A stretch of DNA of 64,000 nt from Phoenix dactylifera (GCF_009389715.1 NC_052392.1:39537668-39601667), one strand, 5' to 3'; positions 40,961-54,808 are shown, counted from the first letter of the stretch. Numbers and translations are program-made. The notes: a model not told the origin generated them from the letters alone.

Positions 40961-41958
40961 TAAAAGATATCTTAAAGCTAGACATATGCCTACTATTGAA
41001 AATTGAATGAAAAATTTATTCCTCTTCACAATAAGAATATCCAATAGGATATGATGTTGAAACCATCCCTCTCTTATAAATACATATTATCTATTTATTT
41101 ATAATAGACTTTTTTTTTTGTTACATATAGCTTGAGGTGCTACCTAAATAGAAGAGAGTTTTGTAAAAAAAAAAAAAAAGTATCGGCCTTGCTTTTCTTC
41201 TCACCAAAAAAAAATATATATATTTATTATTATTAAATATTTCAAATGCTTCATGTTTAATTTTATTAGATCATCATATCCTTAAATAATCATGAGGGAA
41301 ATGATGCGTTGCCCTAGGAAAATAAATTCAAACTGGATCCTTTTTGCACCAAAAAAAAAAGAAGAAGCAGAAATGGGTTTCTCTTTCTTTCATTTTTTGA
41401 AACTTTCCTACATATATTCAGAACCCGTATAGAAACTTCTATGCGCGCGTCCCCTGTTTCCTCATTCCTCCACGATTTCGAACGTTGGTTACCGGCTTTT
41501 TTTCAAACGTTTAACGCGCTGTTCCACCGCGCCCCTCCCTTCTTGCCTCCCAAGCCCATAAATAAATAGGAAGCAAACCAAACCAAACGAGAGGACTCTC
41601 CTCCTCTCCACGCTCTCCGGAAAAGGAGGGTGGAATCCTTCTCCCCGCTCCTTCCCCTCCATTCCCTCCCCTCTTTCCTCGCCTCCTTTTCTTCCCCTCA
41701 TATCCCCCTCTCTCCCCTTTTTTTCCCCAAATCCCACGGGCCTCGATCCTTCTCCAAGCCAATCCCATTTCTCGTCTCCATCCCTGCCCTCCTCCTCCTG
41801 GTTTCTGATCGGAATCGGGGTTTCTGGGGCTCCATCTCGAGTTCCTAATCGCCTATCCCAACCCCGATTTCCTTCAGAACCCGGCGTCTTATCTCAAATC
41901 CCTCCCGATCTCCTTGCATGAGGCAAAAAAAAAGAGAGGGTCCAATTCCATCGGTTTC

Positions 41959-42045
41959 ATGTTGTTTCTTGCTGAAAGATTTGGTCCTTGTCTCGAGATG
42001 GATGCTTTCGTGCACTCAATATTGACGAATTGGATAAAGTTCTAA
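41959..42045 (+). promoter_or_regulatory. Upstream ORF in the ILK1-like 5' leader
   Basis: An ATG at 41959 opens a 28-codon frame ending TAA at 42043-42045, 50 nt before the main start codon at 42096. If the leader includes this region, the uORF would be translated first and could lower main-frame translation. There is no other support. Confidence 0.4.
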
Positions 42046-42095
42046 AGTTAGGGCTTGATTTGAGATTTGAGTTTTTAGATTTTGATCGGGAGGAG

Positions 42096-45000
42096 ATGGA
42101 AAAGGCGGCGCAGCAGAAGAGGGGGATTTTGCGGCAGTTCTCAACCGGGTCGTTGAGGAAGAGCGGGAGGTTGAGCTTCCACCGGAACCTGTCATTTGAT
42201 CCGCGCCTCGGCAATGTGATCCGGTTCACCTTTGGACGGCAGTCATCTCTTGACCCCAACGGCTGGAGCCGGAGCCAGGTCAGGGAGGAGCTCACGGTGC
42301 CGGATAATCTCGACTCTACGATGCAGCTGCTGTTCATGGCCTGCCAGGGAGATGTGAAAGGGGTCGGCCAACTCCTGAAGGATGGTGTTGATGTGAACAG
42401 CATCGATCTGGATGGGAGGACGGCGCTTCATATAGCAGCCTGCGAGGGTCATGTCGATGTTGTCAAGTTGTTGCTGAGCTGGAGGGCTAACATCGATGCC
42501 AGGGATCGTTGGGGGAGCACGGTGATGATTTCTTCTTTCCAGATCTTTGTCGTCCTGCTTGTGTTAATGTAGTTTGGTCATGTCTTGATGGTAAAAATTT
42601 GATCTTTCAGATAGCAAGATCTTAGCTGCAACGAAATTTAACCTAACCATTATTTAAATTGACTCTATCATACATATATAATATATATTTCCTAATGCCT
42701 TGTCTATTGCCTGGCAGGCTGCTGCTGATGCAAAGTTCTATGGCAATGTTGAGGTCTACAATATTTTGAAAGAAAGAGGAGCCAAAGTTCCAGTATTACT
42801 CAATTCCTTTTGGAGTACTCTTCTTTCTTGAGTAAGGTCAATTTCCTTGTCTTAATTCTTCTTAATATGCCATTCATCATTCCTCTTCAGAAAACTAGGA
42901 GGACTCCCATGACTGTTTCGAATCCCCGAGAAGTTCCAGAATATGAACTGAACCCAGGAGAGCTTCAATTTCGCCGAGGTGAAGAGGTCCTAAAGGCACG
43001 TTCCTCTGTTATTTATCCATGAATGTTATGTTAAAATTATGCAGCAGTTCGTATTCTGTCTTGATGTTTTTAAGGTATGTATAATATAATTATAAAAGAA
43101 CCAAACTTTAGCTGTCCTGGTAGTATATAATGGAGAACATGGATCTAGGTAGAGTGATGGACAATCCAGATTCGTATAACCAATCACGAACACATGGGAT
43201 ACATTTCGCATGTAATGACTAGGGGTTACATTTATTGTGTGTACTAAGCCATGTCAATCTTTATAAGTTCTTCAGTTGTAGGTAAAGACCGTAAGGTCTA
43301 TTATAGTCTCTCTCATGTCAAGATGGATTTGAAAGAAGTACTTGCAGCATAGCTGACACCATCTTAACAAAACATTTTAAGATTCAAACATCTTTAGTTT
43401 GTCTTTTTTGAGGGAACAAGCATCTTTAGTTTGTCAAAATGCTATTTTCAGTCAATTCTTTTGCATGCAATAGCGACTTTTAGATCAATTTATTTTATCC
43501 TCGTATATTTTATACTTCCTCTCTTACCATGGAGCCAATATATAGTAATATGGGGGCTCTTAAATTGGAAGAATCAGTTTCCTCCTAGAATTCATGCAAG
43601 CTTATAAAATCTCTTAATAGAATCTTATTGATGCTGCACTCTTGGTCTTCTCAACATCATAATGGATGTTTTACATACTAAGTTGGACTATGACCTTCCT
43701 GAGTATCAAATCGCAAAAGTTCATCAAAGAAAAAAAATCTAACAAGTGGTGAAAATCCTAGCTCACCCATATTATCCAAAATTTATCGGTCCTACTTCGT
43801 ACCAGCTGATCCTGTCCCGCAGTATAAGCTGCATTATTTTCTTCAGTAATTTCCCGCATATAACTTTATGCACTGATTCTTGAAAACATTTTCCTTCTAA
43901 TAAATGTCTTTTTTATTTTTTTTAACTTATACAGGGGACATACCAAGTTGCTAAATGGAACGGGACCAAGGTTTCTGTGAAGATACTTGACAGAGAAAGC
44001 TATGCAGATCCTGATTGCGTGTACTTACTAACCCTGTTATTTTCCGTGGTTTAAATGCAATCCTTTGCTGCATGAAACTGTAGGTGGTGGATTCCTAGAT
44101 ATTTCTTCTAGTTGGAAATCGTGATGTTGGACGTCAACCTTTGCACTGGTCACCCTTTTTTGCCTTGAAGCAGTCATGTTGCCAGATTCCATATTGACTG
44201 TTTAGATGTGCATGAAGGATTTAGGTTGATGCATGATAGCTTTAAAAGTTATAATAACATCATTTTAGTATGCACCACCCACATAGTGTCTGGACAACGG
44301 AAGGAGGATTTCCTTTATGGTGTTCATGCTACACTACTGCCCTTTACAGACCTAAAAATTAGCTCTAATTTCGGTAATGATTTCCACTCTGAAGCTTTTA
44401 CATTCTCCGAATGCCTGTTTGTGCAGGAGTGCTTTCAAAGATGAGTTAACTCTGCTGGAAAAGGTGAGGCATCCTAATGTGGTTCAGTTTGTGGGAGCTG
44501 TTACCCAAAACATACCCATGATGATTGTTTCAGAGTATCATCCAAGAGTATGTTTCAATATTTCTCCTTCCAATTTGTAATATGGAACATGCAATGTATT
44601 TATTCCTTAAGGGTCTTTGTCATTACGACTTTGTTTTGGATTCTCGAAAGTCTAATATTGTTGTGTCCTGTATATCCTTTTGAATGTTGAACTTTTTATG
44701 ATATGAATGAGTTGTTGTTCTGTTTCACACCTTAAACTTTTCAACATGCAGAATTAATGTTATTGACCTATCTATTTTCTTAAATGTTATTTGATAAGAT
44801 AGTTTTTAACTTTTTATTAAGATATGGAATTATGACCTCTGGACATTTTGCTATTGGCTGAACTCAGGGTGATCTGGGAAGCTATCTTCAAAAGAAAGGA
44901 CGTTTGCAGCCTCATAAAGTTCTTAGATTTGCCCTTGATATTGCCAGGCATGTCATTGTATACTTTTAAATTACTAAATACTAAAAATTAAGCTGATGCT

Positions 45001-48000
45001 AAGCTGCCAGGATTTTTTCTGTATATGGTTGGTTTCCATTTAAATTTTTTTGCCTCTGTTCTATTCATCTATTTGAAAAGAATGAATGTTGAGAAACGTT
45101 CTTTGATTTTCTACGACACTGATTCCCTCTTACACTATTAAACCTCGAGTTTTGCTCAAGATATGAAGTGTTTTGCTCAAGATATGAAGTATAACTTCCA
45201 TCTGATTGATACTTCACCGAATTGAGTTGGTTGTCCTTGTTGGGATGCGTGCATATGACAATGTTGAAAACCACCTGACTTGAGCTTCCAATGACTTCCA
45301 ATCATTTCTATGCCACTATATGCCTGTCGCATTCACATTTTGGTATTTCATTCACATTTGAAGTTCAAGGTACCAACTCTGGTGTATGGGCACATCATAT
45401 TTAGTGCGGCAATCACCTCAAGTGAGATGATGATGATGGATGGCTGACAGCTTGTGCGAGAAAGAAGCTGTCTTATTGTTGTGAGAAACAGGCAAGGGTT
45501 AAATGAGGCATCCCCTGTCACAAATGTGCCGTTACTTGATGGTGTTGAACAAAATTATGATAATTGTCTAGGGCTAGGGTATAGAAAATCTCCTAAGAAA
45601 TTGCAATAAGGCTTGATGGTTATGGCTAGCATCAATTGTTAGTACTACAACCTGTATATCTAAATATATATGCACTTTTCCACTTTCAATAATTTGAAGG
45701 ATCCTTCTAAAATAGTGGTTGTTCTTTTGTATTCAGGGGCATGAATTATCTTCATCAGTGCAAACCAGATCCAATTATTCATTGTGATTTAAAGCCAAAG
45801 TAAGATGACTCGATGAGCAGCCCATCCTAATATAAAAATTGAAGCTTATTTATACTCAATGGATTATGGATTGTACTTTACTATTTGAAATTTTGGTAAG
45901 GTGCCAGAAATATCTTGCTGGATAGTGGGGGCCAGTTGAAGGTGGCAGGCTTTGGTTTGATCAAGCTATCAAAAATTTGCCCCGATAAAGCAAAATTGGC
46001 ACATCCAACAGAAATTGACATTTCAAGTAAGTCCCATCATTTGTGGTTCCAAATTACCAAATTGTATATTAAAATATAATTATTCCTTTCAAAAGTACAG
46101 ATTATTTGTTACCTAATATTAAACTAATAATAATGACTAGAAGAGTATATTCTCGATAAATTGCCAACCTATGTTTCTCTAAGGTACTAATTGTTCCTGA
46201 AATCCCATCTAATATCATCTCTTAGGCTTCTCCTCTTAGAATGTGTAGCAATTTTCTTGTTAACTGTGCCCATGGCTCTTATACATTGTATCCTAAATAA
46301 CCCACGAAAGATTGACATCTAGAACTGTCTACCTTACCATCCTGTGATTAATAGAGTCCAAAATCCTAGATCATCTAGAACTGTCTACCTTACCATAAAT
46401 GTTTACAAGGTTACTATTAAGTAAAATTCTTAACTGCTGCTCAAGGTTTCTTAGATTTTCATTTTTTTGCATGAGCTCAGTGAAACTCAAATAAGTTAAC
46501 TAAGAATATGAATTACCAAGGGTCATACTTTTCAGCATGGCTCCCCACCTGTCTTTGCACATCTCAATTTTTAATAGTAACCTCCCTATCACATAATCTT
46601 CTCACTAAACAAACATGCATTGTATACTGATGGTATTATGGACATGGTTTGAATTATTGACTAAAATTTATAGTGTATTTTGATTGTATTATACTACATA
46701 CTTTGACTCTCAGTTCAGTATTGATCATTCTTTCTTCATTCTAGATTTATACATGGCACCGGAGGTCTACAAAGATGAAATATTTGACAGAAGTGTAGAT
46801 GTGTACTCTTTTGGTCTCGTTGTTTATGAGGTTTGTCATAATTTTTCTGGTTTCAGTTAATGTTCCAGCATTTCCCTCCTTGCAGCAGTATTCTTGTAAT
46901 CCTTGCATGTAGCTTTCTTCATTAAAAGCTAGTATATACCTTATGATATATGTATCAATAATGTAAAAACTTAATATTAAATAGATACAAGTTAATTAGG
47001 TTATGTACGAGAATCGGTACCTGAAGTAAACTTTCTTTCCTGCATAATAAATTGTGCTGCTGGCTGTGATTGATGTATAACAGTCCTTTTTTGGTCTCTT
47101 CTAAAAACCTAATTGGAATTTTTTCCAAGTCAGAATGATTGTGGAGAGTCTCTAAATTTTTTCACCAAATCATTTGCTTTTGTCAAATTTGACCATACTT
47201 TGTGGACATCACAACAAGAAGAGAAATAACTTAAAGATGAAATCTGAAGTCAGATTGAATAGACTTCATGCATTCCCTATTGCTTCGTACCTTTTTGGCT
47301 CTTTCCCCTTACTCTCTCTCTAGGCTCAAGGTCTGGTCAAGAATTATTCCGCTTTAGTAACTTGAATATCTATAGTGTTTATCTCTACAAGGAAAATTGT
47401 GACCCTTCATAAACAACGTGAAATGTGCATCTGAACATAGTGTTCTAATGTCTATCACCAACAAGATTTTGTTGTTTCTCCCTGTGGACCCTACTTAAAT
47501 CTTTTTCATCTCAAGGAGGCTTCTTCCTAGTGTATATTTGTTTCCACCACTTCTTGCTTCCTTTTACCTCCATTTAGATTCTCTTTCAGTCTCTATTAAT
47601 CCACATCAAAATATTTCCTTGGCCAGAGAGAGACAGATGATGACACTCATTTCTTGCATATCCTCCAACTTCTACACATCAATGCTCCATTGAAATGTTC
47701 TTCTTGCTGCAAAAATTTTGGTTTCTTAGTCTATTTTTCAGTGGCTTGCACAATTTCCGATGCTAGTACATGACAAAGAACTGCACAGTATAATTCACAT
47801 TCTTTACCATTGAGCAGTAAAATCACAGTTTTAGCTTCGTATTCTTTCGAGTAGCATGTTTCTTTGCATTGATTACCTTTATATTCTTTTGAGTCGCCTG
47901 CTCCTTTGCATTTATCAAGAAAGCAACTCACTTATTTGGGTATGTATAAAGCTTGTTAGTAACTTTGATAAGCTAGCATGAAATGTTTCCTATCCTTGAA

Positions 48001-51000
48001 GGAAAGATAGATTTCAATACAATTTTAGAGTTATCTCTTGCTTTCTAAGCTGCTCATTAAGTATAGGATTCTCATGTTTGTTATCAGAAACTTTTCCAGC
48101 AGGGCTCTTATTAGGTTAATAATGATCATCTATGATGAGGATGAAAAACAAAAAGCAAGGACAATGTTGTTTCTACAAAATACTGCACTTACAGACTTCT
48201 ATGATTTGAATGATCTTTAATAAATTTATGTTTGAAAAAGGTCCTCGTTTATGTTTTTATATTGTTTAGCTGTTGATTGAAGTTCATAATCACGCTTTTG
48301 GGCCCCTTTTTTTTACATATTGGATTTGATATAATTCTGTTCATAGTTTATGTATAAGTTTATTCACATAAAACAGCTCGGCAAGTTTCTCGTTATTTTT
48401 ATGTATAGCATACAGCTTAAGCAAATACCATAGGAAGTGAGAAATCTCATTTCCTATGTTGTCTCGACATGGTGCTTTGGAATGAATTGATGGATTGGGG
48501 TACTAAATGAAATTTAAACATTAAGCTTTATATAGAATTTATTCAACTGAATAAAGATTTCCTTAGACCTTGTTTTGGTGAATTTTTTATGGCCATGAAA
48601 TGATGTGTTCTATGATATGTCCATCATAGCAAGCTCCAAGGAATGCTCTAGCATTAGTACCTATTGCAAAAGCCAGATCTATTGCACAGGTCCATTTTGA
48701 TCTCATGACAATGCTTTCTTTGAACCTCATCGTGTTGGAGTTGGATGTGAAGAAATTAAGATTTTTTTTTTTAAACTCTACAAGTCAATGGGATAGAATG
48801 TAATGGTTATATTTGTGATTAGTATGGATATTCAGGAAAGGATTTGGTTTGATCAGTGCCTTTTGTATAGAGCATAGAAGGAAAACTTGTTCTTCTTGTT
48901 ACATTTACCATTATTTGTGTTTTAAGAGAGACCTATTAGTAATTCATGTTTCCCGTCATATATATTTCGCAGATAATTATGAAGCAGAATATAAGTTTTT
49001 TTTAGTCTACTCTTATGTTTGTTCTGCATTTTCAATTGGGTTCAGATGATTGAAGGAGCACCAGCCTTCCACCTGAAGGCCCCTGAGGAGGCGGCTAAAA
49101 TACTTTGCTTAGAAGGAAAGAGACCATCATTAAAGAACAAAGCAAAAAGTTATCCTTCAGATTTTAAGGAGTAAGTTTGTAAATAAATTCTATGAGCCTA
49201 ACTTGAAGTTGTTAATCTTTCTTCATGCATGGAACAATTTTTTTTTTGGCAAAAAGAATTACCATGCAAGGAACAATTTAACATTAGTTATCATACAATA
49301 TTGTAGAGGTTGATTTCAACTGTTGTATACTGCATTTATTTACATTAATTTATCATTTATTATGCATCATGTGTTAGATCTAGTGTAGGAGACATCATGT
49401 GCACCTGTCTTCTTTGTGTCTTTCTCATCTTGGTATGAAATCTTGTAACTTGAATGTATTCAGATGATGCCCTAGGAGCTAAATCATTTACTGGAACACA
49501 TGCTCAAAATTTACAACATTGGATTTTAGATCTCTGCCGAGGACCTTTGTGAGTGATGAAGTCCAACCCCAAAACTCGAGTTGATAGGTGGACAGGCCCA
49601 TGAGTACTTAAAGATCCCTGCCGCTTCCAATGTGGGACTATTCCTCAGCACCCCCTCTCAGATGCAGATTCTGAGGAATGGAACCTTAAGCAAGGGGTGC
49701 CACGTGGATTTCGTTTTCTTTTATATAGAAAGTACCAAGTCAGACTCCAATTGAGTTCTGCACCTTGATGATAAAGTGAAGGAGGGGGAATCTTCTATTT
49801 AGAGACATGGCACCCATTGTTTCAACACAAGGCAATTCGATTCATTAATAAAAGAGCTGTTGGCATGGAATGATGAAATACAAACTGGGATTTAAAGTGC
49901 CATGGAGTTCTTTGCAATTACAATTGCAGGATATCTCTGTTAGCCACATCGCTCATGTTTATTATGAGTTATAATACTTTTGATGGTTGACCACAGAGAT
50001 TTGGGTTCTGAACCAAGTATAGAGGTAGTTTAGGTATAACAATGTTCAAAATGGTATCCGTTAGATGAGTCTATCTTGCAACAGAAAAAATATCAACTAT
50101 GAGGTACCAAATACAGTTTTTTTTAAAAAGAAGATCAACAATTGTTGGTCCATCAACTCAGTCCATCCTGAAGCTTTTTTTTATTATTATTAATTACAAT
50201 TCAGACCGTTCTATTTTGCAACGTACACTACAACTATGTGCATATCCTCAGGAAAATAAATGAATATTTTTTTGAGTATGTTGCACAACACTTTTTTATG
50301 TTGTAACATATTACTTTTGATAGCTCTTCCTATATATCCTTCTGTCTTAATATATGGTTGGAGTACACATGCATCAATTTTTTGGTGTCTATAGTTTGAT
50401 ATGTATCTTAAAGAAAAGAAGGAAAAAAAAGGCTGATATATTTTCCACTTTCATCATATCCATATTTTCCATTCATTTTCACAAACTATTTTGTTGTTGA
50501 GACTTGTGATACAAATGTATGTGCCACCATCGACAATCCATTTTTTTTCTTACAATATATCAAGAATGCCTACAAGAATTACTCCATGTGCAGGTTGATT
50601 GAAGAGTGCTGGGATTCTAACACTGCAGTGAGGCCCACATTTTCTGAGATAATTGTTCGATTGGACAAAACATATGCCACTTGTGCCAAACAGGGACGGT
50701 GGAAGGACACCTTTAGGCTTCCTTGGTATGCACACTTTTACCCTATTATCCACAAGCAATTTTGCGAGTGTCAAGTCATTAGCATTCATTCATGTGTGAA
50801 ATGCAAAGGCATTCTTAAGATAGAACATTTATCTGCAGTCAACGAGATTTATTTTGATTCATTTTAAGAATCCGATCATCATTAGATTTTCTATGAACAA
50901 GTATCAACATGGTTTTGAAGACACTTTCCAGCAAACTACTTGGACTGTAAATGGTTATGAAGACACTTTCCAGCAAACTACTTTCTATTAAGCTGTCTAC

Positions 51001-52410
51001 CAAACAATGAATGTCTTTTTTTAGATCAACATTTTGGTAGTTGAGATGTGAAATCAACTAGTCATGTCAGGCCATCTTGTTAAAATAAATGTTATGACCA
51101 CATATGTGTGTGTGTGTGACCATAGTAGTCCTTTTAATACATCCAAAAAATGAAAGATAAAAAGTTCAGTCAGAAAAGAACCTTGTCTAAAGTAATTACA
51201 ACATCCATGTTTTATTGATTGGATTCTAAAATTGGCGGCAGTGATCCCCCCTAACTGCCAAGGAACCTAATTGCTGCTTAACTTCTGATCATTTTGCCAA
51301 ATCATAACCATCTGTTGCTGCTACTGATAAACAATTTTACTTTTTAATGCTGTCAAAGTTTTGGTCTTTTCACACCTACTACTGTTTGACCAATTGATCT
51401 AACTCTTAGCTAATTTAAGAATCACATGTATCGCATCTTGTTATCATCTTTTATATTGTGTAGCTGTTTGGTGATTTATTTTGTTACTATACTGCATCAG
51501 AGAATTCTTTTTGTAGCTTAGTGTTAATTCCTTCAAGAAATTTTTTTGAAATGGCTAAAGCTCCCTGTTCTTTTCATATTGCTGCATAAGTTCCAAGTTC
51601 TGCTTGTAATTGTAGTATAACAATTGTTTACTTTAAAAATATTTTTTTGTGAGTTTTTTTATTTTGTTAATGTACATTATTGGTACTTAATGCAGTCATA
51701 ATATAGCATTCTTGCTACCGCATTCCCCTAGAAATTATTCTTTTCCTTTTCCTTTTGTTAATTAAGAATACATTCCCTAAGCAATTCTAACCTTGCCATT
51801 CTCTATTAATCCAGAAACTGTCTATCTGAATACGCGGAGAAGTGCTTGAATTTTCCTTTTGTTTTCTAATAAATAGGTTTGATAAAAATCTCCATCCATG
51901 TGCTAACTCTTTGTAAATTCTTGTCAACTAAAAAGTTCTGTCCTGCTTCATTCGTGTGTAAGTTTCTTCTTCTTTTTTATTTAACTTGGAAAATTTCATA
52001 TGTAAATTGGGTGGAGTACATATTGGTTCTCTGTTGCATCATACATGCATAATGAACTTGTCATCAAGGGTCACTGGCAATTTGTTTTTAGAATTGAAAC
52101 AGGTCTTTTATCTAATACGAAACTGCATAATGAACTTGTCATCAAGGGTTGATGTCGATTTGTTTTTTGAATCGAAACAGGTCTTTTATCTAATACAAAA
52201 CTCTCCGGTCCTGCTATCTGTCTAGAATTTCTGTCTCTTCTTTTACAAATCATGCATAACTTCCAGATCCATTTGATTCATGCCTATTTTTTCTACTCCA
52301 TCTCTTTATATTTTTTTCACTTTTTTGAACAATTTGAATTTTAAGTTGTTCTTTTTGCCAATCTCTTCTATTGATCTGGGCGACTTTTTCTGATGCTTTT
52401 CAGGAAATAG
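42096..52410 (+). CDS. Ankyrin-repeat Raf-like kinase, plant integrin-linked kinase 1 (ILK1) type
   Basis: The protein is 474 residues in twelve coding exons: 42096-42521, 42718-42792, 42891-42995, 43935-44020, 44427-44547, 44868-44947, 45737-45799, 45908-46026, 46745-46830, 49046-49170, 50594-50725 and 52404-52410. The N-terminus has RGILRQFSTGSLR and FGRQSSLDP, then ankyrin repeats (about 75-170, with DLDGRTALHIAACEGH), then a kinase domain with Lys218 in VSVK, HCD (313-315) in place of HRD, Asn320, and GFG (333-335) in place of DFG. APE and the C-terminal FSEIIVRLDK are present. The layout and motifs match Arabidopsis ILK1, which acts in immunity and potassium and osmotic responses. That role is transferred by resemblance. 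Introns 3 (42996-43934) and 6 (44948-45736) need GC donors (AAG|GCACGT and CAG|GCATGT). The last exon encodes only the end of Trp plus Lys-stop, which matches the PWK ending of the family. No in-frame ATG lies upstream of 42096. Confidence 0.92.
49540..49860. repeat. Possible LTR/TRIM-like fragment in ILK1-like intron 10
   Basis: The stretch is more GC-rich than the surrounding intron and has CCAATGTGGGACT and AAAACTCGAG blocks seen in degenerate plant LTR sequences. I could not define repeats or ends. Confidence 0.25.
52047..52202. repeat. 78-bp tandem duplication in ILK1-like intron 11
   Basis: Units start at 52047 and 52125, each beginning GCATAATGAACTTGTCATCA and ending near TCTTTTATCTAATAC. 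A smaller duplication (AAGACACTTTCCAGCAAACT at about 50919 and 50960) lies in the same intron. Confidence 0.88.
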
Positions 52411-53394
52411 TGAGAAGTGATGGGCTCATTGTGTGCTACAAGATGTTGTCGTACTATATGTAAGAATAGGCTTCTTTCAACAACATATGCTTGAAAATTA
52501 TGATGTATTCTTGTTGTTAAGGGACTCGAACATTTCCATTATTAATTTCTAAAGTTTTTAAATAAACTATCACTTTGTGTTTCCTATATCCTTATTATAT
52601 ATTGCAAAACTGCAGCTAATGATCAAAACGCGTATGCAGGACCCTCACTCTTGTCGGAGTCTCAGATCTGCCAGACCTTGTATTGTACTTGCATCCCTTT
52701 GCAGGATACTAGCGATGCAATATGGGCAGGTGAACGAGAGCTTTTGTGGGGAAACATGCATAGCAGATCTAGAGTCCTGCATAAAAATTCATGCAGCCTC
52801 CCACATATTTCGGACACTGGCAGGGACTTAAATGTATGAATCTTTCTGAATAATTACAATGAATCGAACAGTGACAGCATATTAGACTAGACCGCACCAG
52901 TATTGGGTTCTGAGTGGCATTAAGTTGAAGCAGGAAAATGATTGTGAATTTTGACACCATGACTGGAAAATAAATTGGTTTTTTCCTTTTTTATATACCA
53001 AAGTTCTCAGAAAATCTTTTTCTTTTTCAATTTTTTTTTTGCCTTTTAGATTATCAAGCCTTAAAAGTTAGACACCTTTGCTATGTTTTGCACAAAGCCC
53101 TGACCTGATCTTTGGACATTAAGATTGCCATGGTATGACAAAGCCTCCAAACCATGCATGTTGCATTACAGATGCCTCCAAAATCAGGGTACCTGTTAAT
53201 GATATTTGAGAGCACCTCCGCAAGATATGAACCTAAAACATCCTCCAAATAATTTTATTGTATTGTTCTCTTTCTAGGTTTACCATCATTTGTATGTGTG
53301 TTCACACACATGGAAAAAAAAAGAATAAAAGGAAATAAGTACTGCACCATGAATTCATGGAACAAGACCTAAGTAGAGCTTAGCATGGAACTAG

Positions 53395-53745
53395 GTGTTC
53401 TGATATGCCTAGAAATTTCTATTTGCACTGCTGATCTCCTCTCCTCATTGGCCCTACAAGTACTGCATTTGCCCATACTTAGCATATAAAGTGCCTTGCA
53501 TAAGAACTTTGAGATGCAGCAAGAGTAGTGGATACTAAGCCCTGCATGACCATGTTCTTGCAACATATTTTACTGCTTACCATTGAACTTGGTTGTTCGA
53601 GGTGCTCAGAAATCTATATGTGGCAGCCAAGTTGTTGTACAAATGCTACATCTCCTTATACGTGCAATGGAATCTCCCTTCACAAGAACCTTAATGCAAC
53701 ACAGACTAGGGATCAGGCCTTGCATGAACATGTTGCAAGATAAAT
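53395..53745. repeat. Diverged tandem duplication
   Basis: Two units of roughly 175 bp share, in order, a GTGCTCAGAAAT / GTTCTGATATGCCTAGAAAT block, a TACAAGTACTGCAT / TACAAATGCTACAT block, and CCCTGCATGACCATG / CCTTGCATGAACATG with GTTGCAA-like ends. Identity is low enough that the boundaries are approximate. Confidence 0.45.
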
Positions 53746-54176
53746 GCCAAACCGAAATGAGCTAAAAAATATCCTGATAAAGGCCAGAATGATTGTGGTT
53801 TAGTTTGAGCTAAGTTAGAACATTTGTTTGAGCTAAGCGGCTATTCCCCGCATCCAAATTGAACTAGATGGTTGTAAGGGTTATTTGCAAAACTAATGAT
53901 TAATCAAATATGCCCTAGATCGAGGTCTAGTGGACTCAATGTTGTTTGCATGAACGTGGATGCTTCTTTATGTAAGTATGCATCTATGTATGAAGAAAAA
54001 AAAAAAAAGAGAGAAAACTTGATTTCGAAATCATAAATTTTGATAAAGTTAGAATTTAAAATTAGATAATTGACACACAAACTCCTATGACTTCACCAAA
54101 TGAATTAATGAACGCCCTTATATACCAAAAAAATTGTTGATCGAATCATTTTTTGTCATCCACCAATCCAAATCGA

Positions 54177-54466
54177 GGGTGCGTTTGGTTCACAACTAGA
54201 ATCTAAATAGAAATCGGAATGGATGGAAATAGAAATCGAAATAGTTGTATTTCTCTATGCATTTGAGTAATTTGAATTAGAAACAGAAAATCAATTCAAT
54301 AGAAAAATATTTTTGAAAATCAATTAAATAGAAGATATTTTATTTTTTTAACTAACTTTGGCAGAATAAAATTTAAATATTGAAGAGAGGGAAGGAATTA
54401 GATTTTGAAGAATTGAAATATTCTCGTTCAACTTGAACAGCAATAAAACTCTCCCAACCAAATGGT
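54177..54466. mobile_element. Possible Tourist-like MITE
   Basis: The left end is GGTGCGTTTGGTTCAC. The right end, reverse complemented, is CCATTTGGTTGGGAGAG. The inverted repeat is partial and no clean target duplication is seen. The interior is AT-rich and non-coding. Confidence 0.33.
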
Positions 54467-54808
54467 TGGATCCGAAGTTATTCATTTTTATTTTCATTTA
54501 GGGCCGAACTCCTCTCAGCCAAAGATGTCTGAAGGGGTGTTCTGCCTTGAACCGGATCACACTCAATTTTTTCCCATACTATCTGGAAAGCATGACCGGG
54601 GTCCGAATGCTCTCCTGGTTTCGTATGCCCTAATATTTTCCTTCTTATATATGCACAATGCCCGCTCTCCCTCCATTTTCGATTTCCCATCACACAATGA
54701 TGTAGCTGCCCCATCCATTCAACGGCCGAGATCGATCAAGAGAACACCGGTGGGGCCCACATGTCCAAGCCTTCCTTTCTTTTTTTTTTCCGGTCAAAAA
54801 AATTAACT

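Larger units (their letters stand above)
35304..41916. other. Intergenic spacer between receptor-kinase and ILK1-like genes
   Basis: It begins with the 3' UTR of the receptor kinase and ends with the pyrimidine-rich 5' leader of the ILK1-like gene (about 41600-41916). Between them are a CA/TA microsatellite (37793-37832), a 200-bp tandem duplication (39425-39824), a long (TA)n tract (40372-40450) and a large fold-back element (40455-40960). I saw no convincing gene. Confidence 0.55.

Noticed and set aside
52577-52840. Extra C-terminal coding exon of the ILK1-like gene
   Set aside because: The family ending PWK is already supplied by 52404-52410. Later frames show no similarity to kinases and are probably 3' UTR.
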